A stretch of 64,000 nt of DNA from Rikenellaceae bacterium (GTDB lineage Bacteria > Bacteroidota > Bacteroidia > Bacteroidales > UBA932). Below are positions 63,037 through 64,000 of this stretch, piece by piece; position 1 is the stretch's first letter; each line of letters opens with the position of its first letter. The notes beneath the pieces are model-generated. The model was not told the origin of the DNA, did no database searches, and worked only from the letters and a program-made list of their open reading frames with translations. The stretch lies in the NCBI GenBank assembly GCA_003542575.1, contig DPKJ01000005.1, positions 408,061 to 472,060 of the forward strand. Direction: 5' to 3'. Made by a program: the position numbers and the translations under genes.

Positions 63037-63063
63037 CGCATAAATCGAAAAAAGGGTGACAAC
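63037..63063 (-). promoter_or_regulatory. Candidate ECF-sigma promoter for fecR/TonB operon
   Basis: On the minus strand GTTGTCACCC (63054-63063) is followed by TCGATTTATGCG (63037-63048), about 27 bases before the fecR ATG. It lies between the sigma-gene terminator and fecR and does not resemble TAnnTTTG, so it may be recognised by the ECF factor next door. This is a guess from position and composition. Confidence 0.35.
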
Positions 63064-63089
63064 ATCTTTGAATTATCTTGAATTTTGGC

Positions 63090-63118
63090 AAAAAAAAACG
63101 GAGGTTTCGCCCCCGTTT
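63090..63118 (-). terminator. Terminator separating sigma gene from fecR
   Basis: On the minus strand AAACGGGGG pairs with CCTCCGTTT (63110-63118 with 63096-63104) with one mismatch around a five-base loop, followed by a run of nine T (63090-63098 as A's on plus). It splits the sigma gene from the downstream operon. Confidence 0.7.
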
Positions 63119-63181
63119 AATAATTTATTGATTGTAACCCAAATATTCTTTATTATTTACAATCTCAGTTTATCAAGTTCT

Positions 63182-63721
63182 TTAAAAGGATAAAAGTGTA
63201 ACAAGAAACATCATGAATACATCACCGTAAGACTCTTTAAGGCTTTTATAAGCTCTCAATTTTAATGTTTTAATAGTATTTACTGACACTCCGAGTTGAT
63301 TGGCAATTTCCTGAATGGAAAGACCTGACATTGAGAGTTTCATTATCTCTTTTGTTTGATTTGGAAGCTTTTCTATTGCTTTTTCCAATATACGAAATGC
63401 CTCTTCCTTTACAGCAAAATCAACCTCATTTGTTATATGCTCGATTGATTCTATGGTATCTCCCTGTGGTCTTTTTTTTCGTAAAAAATCTATACATCTG
63501 TTTCTCGTAGAAAGGTATATATATGATTTAAAAGCAATTTCGTTTCTAAAAACAGGTTTTGAACGCCAGATATTCATGAATACATCCTGAACTAAATCCT
63601 CTGCATCGTGCTTACTTCCAATGAGTTTAATTGCAAACATAACTTGAGACGCATAAAAGTCTTTAAAGATGTCTTTAAATGCGTATTTTTTGTCTGATAT
63701 GTAAATATGTTGCTTAAACAT
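63182..63721 (-). CDS. ECF RNA polymerase sigma factor
   Basis: A 179-residue ECF sigma-70 of the FecI-like Bacteroidetes group. Region 2 has AEDLVQDVFMNIWR (about 42-55) and YLSTRNRCIDFLRKKR; region 4 has LPNQTKEIMKLSMSGLSIQEIANQLGVSVNTIKTLK (about 122-157, helix-turn-helix). ATG 63721 is preferred; a TTG three codons upstream is in frame, but a -7 box at 63736 puts the transcript start close to that TTG. It should drive fecR and the TonB operon when released by FecR. Confidence 0.93.
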   Translation of the reverse strand: MFKQHIYISDKKYAFKDIFKDFYASQVMFAIKLIGSKHDAEDLVQDVFMNIWRSKPVFRNEIAFKSYIYLSTRNRCIDFLRKKRPQGDTIESIEHITNEVDFAVKEEAFRILEKAIEKLPNQTKEIMKLSMSGLSIQEIANQLGVSVNTIKTLKLRAYKSLKESYGDVFMMFLVTLLSF

Positions 63722-63735
63722 TATTCTCAAACCAC

Positions 63736-63743
63736 CAAAGTTA
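63736..63743 (-). promoter_or_regulatory. -7 box for the ECF sigma gene
   Basis: TAACTTTG on the minus strand fits TAnnTTTG and ends 14 bases before ATG 63721. A possible TTTG lies 28 bases further, too far for a canonical -33. Confidence 0.45.
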
Positions 63744-63810
63744 GCAAAAAACTTCCTCCATCACCATGTATCAAATTAAATTAGTGCTAACTAATCTCCC
63801 ATATTGGTTT

Positions 63811-63840
63811 AAAAAAGCCCGATGATTTCTCATCGGGCTT
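63811..63840 (-). terminator. Strong rho-independent terminator (minus strand)
   Basis: Nine perfect G/C-rich pairs (63817-63825 with 63830-63838, GCCCGATGA and its complement) around a four-base loop, extended by two A-T pairs; on the minus strand it is followed by TTTTTT. It must end a transcript entering from the right edge. Confidence 0.85.
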
Positions 63841-63849
63841 GTAAAAGAT

Positions 63850-63870
63850 GGCGGCTATCTATTCTCCCAC
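63850..63870 (-). other. 5S rRNA 3'-end-like fragment upstream of the terminator
   Basis: On the minus strand the 21 bases read GTGGGAGAATAGATAGCCGCC, close to the conserved 3' end of Bacteroidetes 5S rRNA, and are followed by a 5S-style terminator. The region to the right, which should hold the rest of 5S, does not match: no GTTCGGAATGGGAA-type segment is seen up to 63960. It is therefore a remnant, a highly degenerate copy or a chance similarity. Confidence 0.3.
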
Positions 63871-64000
63871 TTGGTATAGATAGGTTGTATCGATTCTGCT
63901 ATTATTAGTAGTATGCGTTTGTTTGAAGTAAGTATTAACTGTTAAGTTTTTTGTGACTGTTGCTCATGTTATCTTCATACAATTAATGTTCTCTTTATCA
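63871..64000. other. AT-rich right edge without recognised feature
   Basis: No open frame of useful length, no tRNA or repeat unit was seen here. A transcript must come in from the right on the minus strand to use the terminator at 63811. Confidence 0.4.

Noticed and set aside
1..64000. CRISPR arrays, insertion sequences, prophage and tRNA genes
   Set aside because: No regularly spaced repeats, transposase motifs, phage genes or cloverleaf-like intergenic stretches were seen; gaps are short and accounted for.

Overview
The window reads as chromosomal DNA of an anaerobic member of the Bacteroidetes, most likely order Bacteroidales. The reasons are: -7 promoter boxes of the TAnnTTTG type instead of sigma-70 boxes, almost no Shine-Dalgarno sequences, a low-GC and densely packed gene layout, an STN-type TonB receptor with FecR/ECF regulators, S46 dipeptidyl peptidase, DUF3467, DUF4876 and DUF6850-like proteins, and a zapA/6S RNA/rny order. 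No insertion sequence, prophage, CRISPR array or tRNA gene was found. I cannot name genus or species.

Layout. 1-2005: 3' end of arginine decarboxylase and two convergent SpoU methyltransferases. 2017-8001 (minus): one operon from a well-formed Bacteroidetes promoter, valS - thioesterase - tatA - tatC - ABC-F - rlmB. 8114-12089 (plus): DUF3467, etfB, etfA and an acyl-CoA dehydrogenase. 12220-20042: CDF exporter, an isomerase-fold protein, M28 peptidase, DUF2520/KdsC-like/Maf housekeeping block, recQ. 20150-26750: pckA, a secreted cyclophilin and two secreted metallopeptidases (M2-like, M14). 26738-31975 (minus): deaminase, purine nucleoside phosphorylase, class II aldolase, MtnA, HAD and MBL proteins, which together look like a deaminating 5'-deoxynucleoside/methylthioadenosine salvage (DHAP-shunt type) operon. 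32066-38738 (plus): a B12-binding radical SAM protein, fused ADP-forming acyl-CoA synthetase, a 55-residue membrane protein, and a four-subunit 2-oxoacid:ferredoxin oxidoreductase. 38843-41209: a ZapB-like coiled-coil protein, zapA, a 6S-like RNA and rny. 41332-46476: 5'-nucleotidase-like lipoprotein, omega-amidase-like hydrolase and CBM20-GH77 glucanotransferase. 46465-49871 (minus): isoaspartyl peptidase and two SLC1-type symporters. 50003-63721 (minus): ECF sigma factor, FecR anti-sigma, TonB receptor, DUF4876 lipoprotein, DUF6850-like barrel, Calx-beta-like lipoprotein, zinc metalloprotease and a DPP11-like S46 peptidase.

How the parts fit. The cell appears to live on protein and amino acids. 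Secreted or periplasmic peptidases (M28, M2-like, M14, HEVGH protease, S46, isoaspartyl peptidase) release amino acids, the SLC1 carriers take up acidic and probably other amino acids, the 2-oxoacid:ferredoxin oxidoreductase converts derived 2-oxoacids to acyl-CoA, the ADP-forming synthetase harvests ATP from acyl-CoA, and EtfAB with acyl-CoA dehydrogenase handles redox. The most interesting candidates are the eight-gene ECF/FecR/TonB/protease locus (50003-63721), the deaminase-based DHAP-shunt-like operon (27529-31975), and a tandem SLC1 pair in which one copy lacks the substrate-binding arginine.
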